Counted from the first letter of the stretch, positions 34,942 through 43,567 are shown. The stretch: DNA of 64,000 bases from an uncultured Bacteroidales bacterium (GCA_944326325.1 CALVDQ010000008.1:1-64000), one strand, 5' to 3'. Numbers and translations: made by a program. Notes: generated by a model not told the origin, from the sequence alone.

Positions 34942-36147
34942 ATGGGAAATATTTCGGAAAAGATAAGGTATGTAGGTGTAAACGACCTCCAGAAAGTCAT
35001 TTTTGAAGGAATGTGGCCGCTGCCTTTCGGCGTGAGCTACAACTCTTACCTTGTGGTCGATGAAAAGGTGGCGCTGATAGACACGGCCGAGGCGGGTTTT
35101 GCCAGGGAATATATGGAGAATATCCGCAGGGAAATAGGGGACAGGAAGGTAGACTACCTGGTGGTCAACCACATGGAGCCGGACCACTCTTCACTCATCT
35201 CCATGATACGCGAAGCTTGGCCGGAGGTTCGTATCGTAGGTAACGCCAAGACCGTACCGATGATAAAGGGGTATCACGGCATTTCCGACAATATCCATGT
35301 CGTGAAGGAAGGTGACAGCATCAGCCTCGGTTCCAGTACGCTGACATTCTATATGGCTCCTATGGTCCACTGGCCCGAAACCATGGTTACCTACTTCAAC
35401 GAGGAGAAGACGCTTTTCTCGGGAGACGCATTCGGTACCTTCGGTGCGTTGGACGGAGGGATCACCGATTCCTGCTGCCGTCTCTACGGCTGTACCGATG
35501 TCGCGGAAAATACTTTCGAGGCGTTCAGGGAGGAAATGCGCCGCTATTATTCGAATATCGTCGGGAAATTCGGACAGACCGTGCAGGCTGCCCTGAAGAA
35601 GCTTTCCGGATTGGAGATCTCGCGCATCTGCAGCACCCACGGTCCTGTCTGGGAAAACCATGCGGCGGACGTGGTGTCCTATTACGACAGGCTCAGCAGG
35701 TATGATGCCGACAATGGAGTATGCATCGTGTATGCATCCATGTACGGGAATACTGCAAAGGCGGCGAAGGCACTTGCCTCGGAACTTGAAAAGAGGGGAA
35801 TAGACTATGCCGTCCATAACCTTTGTACGGAGAATGTCTCTTACGCCTACCGTGACGTGTTCAAGTACAATACCCTCGTTGTCGGAGCCCCGACCTACAA
35901 CAACGACATTTTCCCGCCAGCCTACAACTTCATGTACGGAGTATCGGCACGTCTCGTGAAAAACAGGAATTTCGCGGCTTTCGGCTCTTTCACATGGGCC
36001 GGGGCTTCCGTAAAACTGCTGAACGAGATGGCCTCCAAACTCGGGTTCAAGCTGCTTTCCGAGGGACTTTCCTTCCCGCAGGCATATTCTCCCGAGAAAT
36101 GCGATATGTCCGCGCTTGCTGACAGAATCATGCAGGAAAGAGGGTGA
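34942..36147 (+). CDS. fprA: FprA-family A-type flavodiiron protein
   Basis: A 401-residue class A flavodiiron protein without rubredoxin or NADH domains. The N-terminal metallo-beta-lactamase-like half carries the di-iron ligands: VNHMEPDHSS (His77, Glu79, Asp81, His82), MVHWPETMVTY and LFSGDAFGTFG. The C-terminal half is a flavodoxin domain with the FMN phosphate loop IVYASMYGNTAKAAKAL. Such proteins reduce oxygen to water or nitric oxide to nitrous oxide in the cytoplasm and protect anaerobes. It complements cydAB and tpx in the same window. Its stop codon is inside a strong hairpin that ends transcription. Confidence 0.95.
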   Translation: MGNISEKIRYVGVNDLQKVIFEGMWPLPFGVSYNSYLVVDEKVALIDTAEAGFAREYMENIRREIGDRKVDYLVVNHMEPDHSSLISMIREAWPEVRIVGNAKTVPMIKGYHGISDNIHVVKEGDSISLGSSTLTFYMAPMVHWPETMVTYFNEEKTLFSGDAFGTFGALDGGITDSCCRLYGCTDVAENTFEAFREEMRRYYSNIVGKFGQTVQAALKKLSGLEISRICSTHGPVWENHAADVVSYYDRLSRYDADNGVCIVYASMYGNTAKAAKALASELEKRGIDYAVHNLCTENVSYAYRDVFKYNTLVVGAPTYNNDIFPPAYNFMYGVSARLVKNRNFAAFGSFTWAGASVKLLNEMASKLGFKLLSEGLSFPQAYSPEKCDMSALADRIMQERG

Positions 36148-36174
36148 CTCAAAAAAACTTTTTCGTCACCCTCT
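36139..36174. terminator. Bidirectional terminator hairpin between fprA and mscS
   Basis: AGAGGGTGAC (36139-36148) pairs perfectly with GTCACCCTCT (36165-36174). The loop contains a run of seven A and a run of five T that can pair to extend the stem. It overlaps the fprA stop codon and lies 20 bases from the end of the convergent mscS gene, so it can serve both. Confidence 0.7.
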
Positions 36175-36193
36175 AACGTCTTTCTCCGGAAGA

Positions 36194-37117
36194 TCAGTTC
36201 GCCTTGTCCAGGTGGACATCCATCTGAGGGAACGGAAATCCGATGCCGTTCTCAGGTACCTTGTTGTAGATCACTTCGTTAATGTCATAGACCACATCCC
36301 AGTAATCCTCCTTCCTTACCCAGGCCCTCATGATGTACTGCACACTGCTGTCACGCAACGCATTGAGGGCAACGAGAGGATTGCCCGGGGATTCGGGTGC
36401 ATATACGATCCTCTTTTCGCCGTCGATTATCGACTGCAGCACGGCCTTGACCTTGTCTGAAGGGGCTCCGTATTCCACGTCCACGAGCCATTCGGCCCTG
36501 CGGTAGACATTCTGGGAGTAATTGTCGATAGTACCGTTGGAAAGGATTCCGTTCGGGATGATGATGTTGCGGTTGTCCGTTGTGGTTATCTTCGTGCTTA
36601 CGATGGAAACATCCGTGACAGTCCCGCTGTAACCCTGGGCCTCGATGAAATCCCCGGCCTTGAACGGCTTGAACACAAGCAGCATGATACCGCCGGCGAA
36701 ATTCTGCACCGTCCCGCTCAGGGCCATGCCTATAGCCATACCTCCGGCCGCAAGCAGGGCTGCTATGGATGTGGTGTTGATGCCGAGGGCGCTTATCGTG
36801 AAGATCACCAGGAATACGGTAAGGGCAATGCTAACAAGACTCTCCACAAAAGAAGCTATGGAATGCTCCGTCTTCCTCCGGACAAAGATGTTGTGGATCA
36901 TCTTCTTGATTTTCCTGATGATCCATGCGCCTATCAGGTAGATGGCAAGGGCGGCAAGGACCTTCAGCCCGAAAGCTATGACCTTGTCCAGGAATTCGGA
37001 AAGCAGCTGGTCGGCAGGGGTGTGGACTATCTTGTCCACAAATTCAGCCGTGGCTTTCTGGAAATTCAGGGTATCGGTCACCTCGGTGGCCGTTGTCTGT
37101 AGAAAATTTGACAGCAT
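36194..37117 (-). CDS. MscS-family mechanosensitive ion channel
   Basis: A 307-residue small-conductance channel. After a short N-terminal helix come three membrane segments: about 48-72, 83-108, and the pore helix with GMAIGMALSGTVQNFAGG. The beta domain follows with GTVTDVSIVSTKITTTDNRN and IPNGILSNGTIDNYS. It opens under membrane tension to release solutes. It begins 53 bases after the cysteate synthase stop and is on the same strand, so it may be part of the same transcript, but the gap is larger than within the Hdr operon. Confidence 0.93.
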   Translation of the reverse strand: MLSNFLQTTATEVTDTLNFQKATAEFVDKIVHTPADQLLSEFLDKVIAFGLKVLAALAIYLIGAWIIRKIKKMIHNIFVRRKTEHSIASFVESLVSIALTVFLVIFTISALGINTTSIAALLAAGGMAIGMALSGTVQNFAGGIMLLVFKPFKAGDFIEAQGYSGTVTDVSIVSTKITTTDNRNIIIPNGILSNGTIDNYSQNVYRRAEWLVDVEYGAPSDKVKAVLQSIIDGEKRIVYAPESPGNPLVALNALRDSSVQYIMRAWVRKEDYWDVVYDINEVIYNKVPENGIGFPFPQMDVHLDKAN

Positions 37118-37170
37118 GGTATTTTATGTGATATTAAAGAATATGTCCATGTCGCGGTGAAAGCGGGGGG

Positions 37171-38457
37171 TCAGAACAGCTTCTCCACTTTCTCAACGAT
37201 CTCTTCTGCAGGAAGGAATGAATCCAGCACGAGATCAGGGGTGGCATAGACCACGTCCTTGTGCGACTTCGCAAGTTTCTCCCCTCCGCCGGTAATGTTC
37301 AACATGATGACATCTCCGCTCTTTACCCGGCCTTCCTTAACGGCCTTTTCCAGACTGGCAACGGCTACGGCGGCAGCCGAATAGATGTCCACCCCTTCGA
37401 GCTCCATGAATCTGGCCTTCCAGACCTCGAGTTCGTCGTTGCTGACCATGTAGATATCTCCTCCGGTATCGGTCAGGGCGTCATAGACGCCTCCGGCGAG
37501 GGAATACGGCGGCTTCCTGTTGGAAAGCACCTTTGCCTTTATGACGGAGGCCTGCCTGCGGGCATCTTCGGCGGACAGGTGGACAAGAGCCCTCGAATGC
37601 GCCTTCCAGGAATCATACATGATGGTGAAAGGAGCGTTCTGTGAAGGATAGAGTTTCATCTTGTGCCTGCCGAAACGTCCGTCCTCTATCAGCCTCAGGT
37701 TGTTCTCCCAGACAGCTATGGTCCCGGTACCGCTTCCGATGGCCTGGAAATATGCGTCAGGTATCCTGCCGATATGCTCCACGGCTGAAAGCACGGTGGT
37801 CCCCATACCGTCGCGGCGGGCGATGTTCTTGGCCCCTCCCTCCGCAAGGAATCTCGGCGAAGAACAGGCCTTGTCCCCGAGGGCTATTGCATCGAAATAG
37901 TCCGATCCCTTCGGCGCTGCGATGATCTTCACGCATTCGTTCAGCGGCTTGTCAAACCACAGTGCGTGAATATTGTCCTCCGGTATGCTCAGCAGGAGAC
38001 GGATGTTGTTGTCGGAACATACCTTGGCGAAAGCCCTTGCCGTATTTCCCGCGGATGCCACGACAAGGATCCTGTCCTCGTGTTCTGGCAGGCGCGCGCA
38101 TACGGAATACGCTTCAGTCTCCTTGAAGGAGCAGGTCTGCATGAAGGCGCCTATCTCGGGATTATAGCCGGAAAAGGTGATGTATAGATTGTCCAGTCCA
38201 AGATATTCCGCCAGCCCCTTGCTCTTGTAGGTGACCGGGGCCGAGGAATTGTTGAGAGTCCTCTTTATCGGCAGCCAGTTCGAATATCTGTAGAATCCGT
38301 CCAGGTCATCCCTTGTCTCGAACTCCTTTTTTTCATATACGGCCCTCACCAGGGAAGGAGCGGTTCCCTGCGGGTCAGCCAATGTCCAGCCGGAATCCTC
38401 GAAAATCCTTCCGTCTGCACAGCTCATCAGTGAATACTTAGTAGGTTTGAAGGTCAT
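37171..38457 (-). CDS. Cysteate synthase (PLP-dependent, threonine synthase-like)
   Basis: A 428-residue PLP enzyme of the threonine synthase fold. The PLP lysine is Lys112 in TCSFKETEAY; ASAGNTARAFA and GSGTGTIAVWENNLRLIEDG bind the cofactor. The combination YSNWLPIKRTL, LYITFSGYNPEIGAFMQTCS and GGAKNIARRDGMGT matches what I know of cysteate synthase from Methanosarcina rather than true threonine synthase. That enzyme joins O-phosphoserine and sulfite to make L-cysteate. In Bacteroidota cysteate is the head-group precursor of capnine sulfonolipids. The start codon overlaps the stop of the HdrD-like gene (ATGA), so it is translationally coupled to the Hdr-like operon. Threonine synthase activity is the alternative. 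Confidence 0.85.
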   Translation of the reverse strand: MTFKPTKYSLMSCADGRIFEDSGWTLADPQGTAPSLVRAVYEKKEFETRDDLDGFYRYSNWLPIKRTLNNSSAPVTYKSKGLAEYLGLDNLYITFSGYNPEIGAFMQTCSFKETEAYSVCARLPEHEDRILVVASAGNTARAFAKVCSDNNIRLLLSIPEDNIHALWFDKPLNECVKIIAAPKGSDYFDAIALGDKACSSPRFLAEGGAKNIARRDGMGTTVLSAVEHIGRIPDAYFQAIGSGTGTIAVWENNLRLIEDGRFGRHKMKLYPSQNAPFTIMYDSWKAHSRALVHLSAEDARRQASVIKAKVLSNRKPPYSLAGGVYDALTDTGGDIYMVSNDELEVWKARFMELEGVDIYSAAAVAVASLEKAVKEGRVKSGDVIMLNITGGGEKLAKSHKDVVYATPDLVLDSFLPAEEIVEKVEKLF

Positions 38458-40349
38458 GATATCGTTTTTTGTCTTTTATTGTTTCCGGTTATGTCTGCAG
38501 GAGAGGAATTCCTGTCAAGCACCTGCGCAATGTCCTCTACAGGACGGTCTGAATATCTGGAGAAAGTGTTCAGACACAGAGGGCAGGCAGTGACAATCCT
38601 GTCAGGGGATGCAGCCGTGAGATTGCTTACCGCGTTCTCGGTCATGGCCTTCCTCTTGTCGAAACCAAGGGTAAGGCTGCCGAGGCTTCCTCCGCAGCAG
38701 ATGCTTTCCTTCCTGTTTTTGGCCGCTTCCACAAGTTCCCCGGCACAGGAAATGACGTTCCGCGGCGGTTCATATATCCCGCAGCCCCTGCCAAGTTCGC
38801 AAGGGTCATGGAAGACATATCTGGTGCCGTCCCTGTGTACCTTGAGACGTCCTTCACGGATTAGCCTCTCGAAATATTCCGTATGATGGACGATCTTGAT
38901 ACCGGGCAAACTGTATTTTTCCCTGAATATCTTGTAGCAGATAGGGCAGGACAGCAGGAGAGTCCCGGCTCCGGAGCCAAGGATGATTTCGGTGTTCTTC
39001 TCCACAAGCTGTCTGGCCTGGGCGAACCTTCCGGCCATGAGCATCGGCCTTCCGCAGCATATCCCGCCGTCCCTGTCCATGACGGTGTAGTCCACGCCGG
39101 CCTTCTCAAGGATGGATCCTGTAGTTTTCATTATGACCGGCGTCAAGGCAGTCATACAGCCTGCAAAATATAAAACTTTCTCATTTACAGCTGATGAAAC
39201 ATTACTGTTTTCTGAATTAACAAATTTGTTACACCGCGCGATTTCCTCTTTGGCAGATATATTCGAGTAGTCTGGTCCGAAATTGTATCTGCGCATGGAC
39301 CTTTGGGCGATCCTGAGCTTGTCGCCTTCGACTCCGACAGGACAGACTGCCGTACATTTCCCGCACAGGAGACACTTGTCGCTTATTTCCTCGATCCTTG
39401 CCTCGTTGTTCCTCCTTATCTGGCGGTTCAGGTAGACGGTCGTATCCTTCAGGTTACCCTTGAGCACTCCCATAGGACAGGCATCGATACAGAGTCCGCA
39501 GCTCGGGCAGGAATAGACCTGGGCCTTGGCGAAGCCTTTCCTTGCATTCACTATCCTTATCCCGGCATTCCTCAGCGGAATGAGCAGGATTTCCGTAGGG
39601 ATGTGCATGTACCTGGTAAAAGGCAGGACGAAAAAGAATATCCCCAGGGCGCAGGAATACGCCCACCATGCCGGAAGCATATTGGCATGGTTGCTCAGGA
39701 ATTCGGTAAAGACATAGTTCAGGGACTTCGTGAGGAAGGAGCCTCCGCTGATGTCGGCTGTAAAGGATTCAGCAAGAAGTCTCAACGGGAAAATGGACCA
39801 GAGAGAATACAGGCCGATCAGGTCGAGGAAACTCGGGTTGGTGGTCCGTCGCATTCCGAAGAACCTGGACCTCACCCGTTTGATTATGGCCAGCGCTATT
39901 CCGCTGAGCACGACGAGCAGGAAGAAGTCCATAAGGAAGAAGATAAGGGCACCTTTCATCGTGCTTTCGGTCTCTGCAACGAAATACCGGAAGAAAATAG
40001 GGTAGTACAGGGCCTTGGCGCCGAGATGTGAAGTGTACAGGAGCACTTCGATATGGCCGACCAGGATGAGCATGAACCATCCGAAGGCTATGCTGGAATG
40101 CATATATCCCAGAAGCCTGTTCCTTTTCCAGAGGTCTACATGGATAAGGCATTTCAGGAAGATGTCCTTTATGTTCTTTATCATGGTCTTCGGTGTCACG
40201 AGGGAGATGAAGAACTTCTTCCTGTCCTGCGGAGGGAGCTGCATTATTATCCTCACCAGTCCCACAAGGCAATAGATAAGGACGAAGAGCATGCCGCAGA
40301 CGAACGGCAGCACGAAATCGTTGTATCCAGTCAGAAACCTTTCCCTCAT
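38454..40349 (-). CDS. Membrane cytochrome b fused to HdrD-like iron-sulfur protein
   Basis: A 631-residue fusion. The N-terminal half (about 10-255) has five hydrophobic segments and His residues in GYMHSSIAFG, LVGHIEV and TRYMHIP that could bind haem b, like NarI/HdrE/DsrM. The C-terminal part has two ferredoxin-like clusters (CPSCGLCIDACP 281-292, CLLCGKCTAVCP 326-337) and two CCG domains (Cys398, 431, 432, 468, 471; and Cys517, 551, 552, 589, 592), like HdrD/DsrK. It should exchange electrons between menaquinone and a soluble HdrABC-like complex. The start at 40349 overlaps the upstream HdrC stop (ATGA); longer forms read through that gene out of frame. Confidence 0.88.
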   Translation of the reverse strand: MRERFLTGYNDFVLPFVCGMLFVLIYCLVGLVRIIMQLPPQDRKKFFISLVTPKTMIKNIKDIFLKCLIHVDLWKRNRLLGYMHSSIAFGWFMLILVGHIEVLLYTSHLGAKALYYPIFFRYFVAETESTMKGALIFFLMDFFLLVVLSGIALAIIKRVRSRFFGMRRTTNPSFLDLIGLYSLWSIFPLRLLAESFTADISGGSFLTKSLNYVFTEFLSNHANMLPAWWAYSCALGIFFFVLPFTRYMHIPTEILLIPLRNAGIRIVNARKGFAKAQVYSCPSCGLCIDACPMGVLKGNLKDTTVYLNRQIRRNNEARIEEISDKCLLCGKCTAVCPVGVEGDKLRIAQRSMRRYNFGPDYSNISAKEEIARCNKFVNSENSNVSSAVNEKVLYFAGCMTALTPVIMKTTGSILEKAGVDYTVMDRDGGICCGRPMLMAGRFAQARQLVEKNTEIILGSGAGTLLLSCPICYKIFREKYSLPGIKIVHHTEYFERLIREGRLKVHRDGTRYVFHDPCELGRGCGIYEPPRNVISCAGELVEAAKNRKESICCGGSLGSLTLGFDKRKAMTENAVSNLTAASPDRIVTACPLCLNTFSRYSDRPVEDIAQVLDRNSSPADITGNNKRQKTIS

Positions 40350-40678
40350 TTCCCGTCCTCCATGTATATCCTGCAGATGGAAAGTATCAGATGCCGCGTG
40401 TTGATGCCCCGAGGGCATACCATAGTGCATTTTCCGCAAAGCATGCAGTTCCTCATCAACGCCACTGCCTCCTTTTCCCTGCCTCTCTGCAGGTCGAGGA
40501 TCACCTTCCTGACGCTCATTCCTGAAAATCTGGAAGCCGGACAGGTGGAGCTGCATGACCCGCAGGCCATGCACTTGTACACGTCAGGCTCGGCCTTGTG
40601 GAGCTCCTCGAATTTCCCAAGGTCCACCTTGTCGAGATTGATGGCGGAACTCGGCGATATTTTGAACCCGAAATCCAT
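40346..40678 (-). CDS. HdrC-like ferredoxin subunit (second copy)
   Basis: A 110-residue protein with two [4Fe-4S] motifs, CMACGSCSSTCPASRF (Cys36-46) and CMLCGKCTMVCPRGIN (Cys78-88), the build of HdrC. It passes electrons between the flavin of HdrA and the CCG cofactors of HdrB/HdrD-type subunits. The start is the ATG at 40678, which overlaps the stop of the HdrA-like gene; the longer frame is antisense-like junk inside that gene. It also overlaps the start of the fused cytochrome-HdrD gene, so four genes are chained by ATGA junctions. Confidence 0.9.
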   Translation of the reverse strand: MDFGFKISPSSAINLDKVDLGKFEELHKAEPDVYKCMACGSCSSTCPASRFSGMSVRKVILDLQRGREKEAVALMRNCMLCGKCTMVCPRGINTRHLILSICRIYMEDGK

Positions 40679-41697
40679 CACTCCAGACTTTTTATATAGA
40701 GATGCACTTCCAGTGCGGCAGCCCTTGCTTCGGCAAGGGTCTCGGGCACCGTCTTCGGACCGGTACATGCCCCGGCGTAGAAAACCCCTTCCTTGGGAGA
40801 CTCTATTATGGCCGTTACATTGTCCCTGGATTTCAGGAACCCGTCGGAATCCACCGGAAGATTGGCCATGTTCGCCACCTTCGTGCTTTCCTGGCTGCAT
40901 ACCATGCCGGCCATCAGCACCAGCAGGTCCAGGGTCACTTTTACCGGCTTTCCCGAAAGGGTGTCCTCGGCCTTGACTATCACGCGCCCGTCGATGTTCT
41001 CGCTGACCTCCGAGACACGTCCCCTGATGAACCTGATGCCGTAGTCCCGCTGCGCATTGATGTAGAAGTCTTCGTATTTCTTGCCGAACATCCTCAGGTC
41101 CATATAGAAACAGTAGACCATGGCCTCAGGAAACCTCTGCTTTATCTCGATGGCCTGCTTTATCGCCGTGATGCAGCATACCTTGGAGCACTGCGGATTT
41201 TTGGCCTTCTCGTCCCTTGACCCCACGCAGTGGACGAATCCTACCGCATTCATCGCACAGTTGTCCACCCTTTTGTCCTTACCGGTATTGAACCAGTGTT
41301 CGAGGTCCCTGTTGGTCATCACCTGGTCGTAAACCCCGTATCCGTACTCCTCCTTCCGGGCCGCTTCGAAGACCGAGAACCCGGTGGTGACGAGGATTAT
41401 CCTGGTGATGATTGATATACCGTTCGAGAGCATGATGTTGTAGCTGTCCTTCAGCTTGTTCACGAACGAAATCTCGGTATTGAGGAAAATATTGGAACCG
41501 GAAGCCCTCGATATGAGTCCGCCCACCACGTCCCGGGCCGGGGTCATATCCGGAAAAAGCCGGTGCCACTCCGCGACATGTCCTCCAAGATGGTCCGACT
41601 TCTCGATGATTATGGGTTTGTACCCGAGAGCAGCCAGCTGTCCGGCCGCCTCCAGGCCCGCGATCCCTCCTCCTATTATCACTATATTCTCTTTCAT
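40678..41697 (-). CDS. HdrA-like flavoprotein (short, QmoA/sHdrA type)
   Basis: A 339-residue FAD protein. GGGIAGLEAAGQLA (about 9-22) binds FAD, and the HdrA cluster motif is seen in CVGSRDE with Cys157, Cys170, Cys174 and Cys175. It lacks the extra ferredoxin domains of methanogen HdrA (about 650 residues) and so is closer in size to QmoA or the sHdrA of sulfur-oxidizing bacteria. It is the electron-splitting or electron-entry flavin centre of the complex. It is 30 bases downstream of the HdrB-like gene and overlaps the second HdrC. Confidence 0.9.
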   Translation of the reverse strand: MKENIVIIGGGIAGLEAAGQLAALGYKPIIIEKSDHLGGHVAEWHRLFPDMTPARDVVGGLISRASGSNIFLNTEISFVNKLKDSYNIMLSNGISIITRIILVTTGFSVFEAARKEEYGYGVYDQVMTNRDLEHWFNTGKDKRVDNCAMNAVGFVHCVGSRDEKAKNPQCSKVCCITAIKQAIEIKQRFPEAMVYCFYMDLRMFGKKYEDFYINAQRDYGIRFIRGRVSEVSENIDGRVIVKAEDTLSGKPVKVTLDLLVLMAGMVCSQESTKVANMANLPVDSDGFLKSRDNVTAIIESPKEGVFYAGACTGPKTVPETLAEARAAALEVHLYIKSLE

Positions 41698-41727
41698 TGC
41701 AATCCAGGTTTCAGTACAGTTTCAGTT

Positions 41728-42798
41728 TCAGCAGCATTTCAGGACTCCGGGAAGTTCAGGTCTCATTATATCCTTCCGGTCAAGACCCTTGTACTTGGCG
41801 TCAGGATCGTATTCCACGCCGAGCTTGTCCAGAAGCGGTTCCACGGCCACCTGATGCAATTGCAGCCCGATATCCCACGGATCGTAGCCGAGGACGAGTG
41901 CGGCGACCTCCTCGTAGGTAAGCACCGGTATCCCGTATCCGTTCTCCCCGTAGGTCTTGCCCTGAGTCTCTGCGATGACATACTGCCACCTGTCCATGAA
42001 ATACGGGCAGCCCGGGCAGTTCGTTATGATGAAGTCCGGATGGTACGGCTCCATTGATTCGAATTTCTTGTATGTGTTCGATACCGAATATCCCCGGTTT
42101 GCCTTGACATGGTACTGCCGGAAACCGTATCCGCAGCAATGCCTCCTTTCCGGATAGTCGATGACGTTGCCGCCCCAGGACTCTATCATGCCGCAGAGCA
42201 CGTACGGATATTCCGCGCCTCCTACCCCCTTTGAAGGGAACATCTTGGAATAGTGGCATCCGATATGCTCCACGACGCGCAGCGGCTCCCCTGTATGCCT
42301 GTTCACGAGACGGAACCTGGCCTTGGCCGCTATCTCGTTGCGGTACTTGTATATGAGGTCGCTTGCGTGGGCAAGGTACTTCGGCACCTTGAACTCCCTC
42401 CGGCAGGCTTTCCAGAGCAGTTCACGTATCTTAGTCTCCACTTCCGGGAACTCCCTCCATGTCTCCATGATCTCGGCATAGTTGCCGAAGGAAGTGATGC
42501 AGGAGGCTACATAGTTTTCGTAGCCGGCTTCCGTCATCAGGGCGAACTGCCTTGCTACTATGGTCATGACGGTCTCCTGAGGTATCGTGTCGCAGTGATA
42601 GGCTATGCCACCGCAGGTAGTATGGTACTCGGTCTCGAAGAAATCCTTTCCGAGGACATTGCGGCAGATCTCCAGGAACATGTGCTCGGCTCCCGGAAAA
42701 AAGTTCTGCCTGATGCAGCTGCGTACGTAAAACCAGTGATCATCAGGTATTTCCTTCTGATAATCAGCCCATATTTTCTGTTTTCCCTGATATATCAT
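41728..42798 (-). CDS. HdrB-like CCG-domain protein
   Basis: A 356-residue HdrB-type protein. The second CCG domain is complete: Cys181, Cys221-Cys222, Cys261 and Cys264 (CPGC), which in HdrB bind the non-cubane iron-sulfur cofactor. The first is degenerate: Cys28, Thr61-Cys62 in place of the CC pair, and Cys100 without a partner. Only one special cluster is therefore expected, which may mean a substrate other than a heterodisulfide. The ATG at 42798 follows an AGGAAAAG-like ribosome site. It lies 26 bases after the first HdrC gene. Confidence 0.88.
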   Translation of the reverse strand: MIYQGKQKIWADYQKEIPDDHWFYVRSCIRQNFFPGAEHMFLEICRNVLGKDFFETEYHTTCGGIAYHCDTIPQETVMTIVARQFALMTEAGYENYVASCITSFGNYAEIMETWREFPEVETKIRELLWKACRREFKVPKYLAHASDLIYKYRNEIAAKARFRLVNRHTGEPLRVVEHIGCHYSKMFPSKGVGGAEYPYVLCGMIESWGGNVIDYPERRHCCGYGFRQYHVKANRGYSVSNTYKKFESMEPYHPDFIITNCPGCPYFMDRWQYVIAETQGKTYGENGYGIPVLTYEEVAALVLGYDPWDIGLQLHQVAVEPLLDKLGVEYDPDAKYKGLDRKDIMRPELPGVLKCC

Positions 42799-42824
42799 CT
42801 TTTCCTTTTTTTGACCGGCGCAGG

Positions 42825-43526
42825 TCAATCCTCGCCGTTCAGGTGCCCCGGAGAAGAGTGCTCGAAGGTCTCCCTGAAATATTCATCCATGTCCATACCC
42901 ATCTCCCGGGCCTTCTCCCGGGAATATTTCTCCACAGTCTCGATCCTTTCCGTGCCTCCGGTGACGTCGAATATGCGCTTCAGTTCATCGAGCGACTCCT
43001 GAGGGATTTTACGGAGCACCCCCGTGCCCTTGCCCCTGAAATTGGCGCCGACGCGGGCCATGGAGTCCTCTATGTGCTCCAGGTGCCATTTCCATACCGG
43101 CCCCGACTCTTTGTGGTCTTCCCATTTGAAGGTGTCGGGATAGACGCAGTAGCCGTAGTTCAGTATGTTCCCGGTAAGAATGCGTGTAAGAGGGTAGAGC
43201 TGGCGGCCTTTCTCCGAACAAACGAAATAGCCCAGCCTTGCCGAAAGGTTCCTCAGGGCCATGATCACGAGTCCGGGTCCGTTCCTTCTCGGGCAGCGGG
43301 TCACGCAGGACATGCATTCCCCGCAATACCATATGTATTCGCTCTTGAGAAGCTTCTCTATCTCGGCATCATCGCGGCTCTGCACGATGTCCATTATTTT
43401 CCGGGGATCATACCTGTAGAATTCCGCCGCAGGGCAGATGGCCGTACACGTGCCGCAGTTGATACACGTCTTCAAGCCTTCCTTCACACGGTAATCCTTT
43501 ATGAGTTCGTCGTATAATTTACCCAT
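42825..43526 (-). CDS. HdrC-like iron-sulfur protein (first gene of Hdr-like operon)
   Basis: A 233-residue protein with two [4Fe-4S] motifs: CINCGTCTAICPAAEF (Cys21-31) and CGECMSCVTRCPRRNG (Cys68-78). The long C-terminal part (about 95-233) resembles the extended HdrC1 of sHdr systems. I chose MGKLYDELIKDY (ATG 43526) because it follows a -7 element and a leader; a longer form begins inside the promoter. It starts the operon HdrC-HdrB-HdrA-HdrC-(cytochrome b-HdrD)-cysteate synthase. Confidence 0.88.
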   Translation of the reverse strand: MGKLYDELIKDYRVKEGLKTCINCGTCTAICPAAEFYRYDPRKIMDIVQSRDDAEIEKLLKSEYIWYCGECMSCVTRCPRRNGPGLVIMALRNLSARLGYFVCSEKGRQLYPLTRILTGNILNYGYCVYPDTFKWEDHKESGPVWKWHLEHIEDSMARVGANFRGKGTGVLRKIPQESLDELKRIFDVTGGTERIETVEKYSREKAREMGMDMDEYFRETFEHSSPGHLNGED

Positions 43527-43545
43527 TTCCAGCAAATTGTATATC

Positions 43546-43563
43546 TCCCGTAAAAAAACGGGA
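43546..43563 (-). promoter_or_regulatory. Leader hairpin of the Hdr-like operon
   Basis: TCCCGT (43546-43551) and ACGGGA (43558-43563) form a 6-base stem with an A/T-only loop, between the -7 element and the first HdrC start. It could modulate translation or stability. The short stem makes chance occurrence possible. Confidence 0.35.
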
Positions 43564-43567
43564 AACA

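Noticed and set aside
38454..43526. Methanogen-type heterodisulfide reductase
   Set aside because: HdrA is too short, the first CCG domain of HdrB is degenerate, and the genome is Bacteroidota, which have no coenzyme M/B heterodisulfide.
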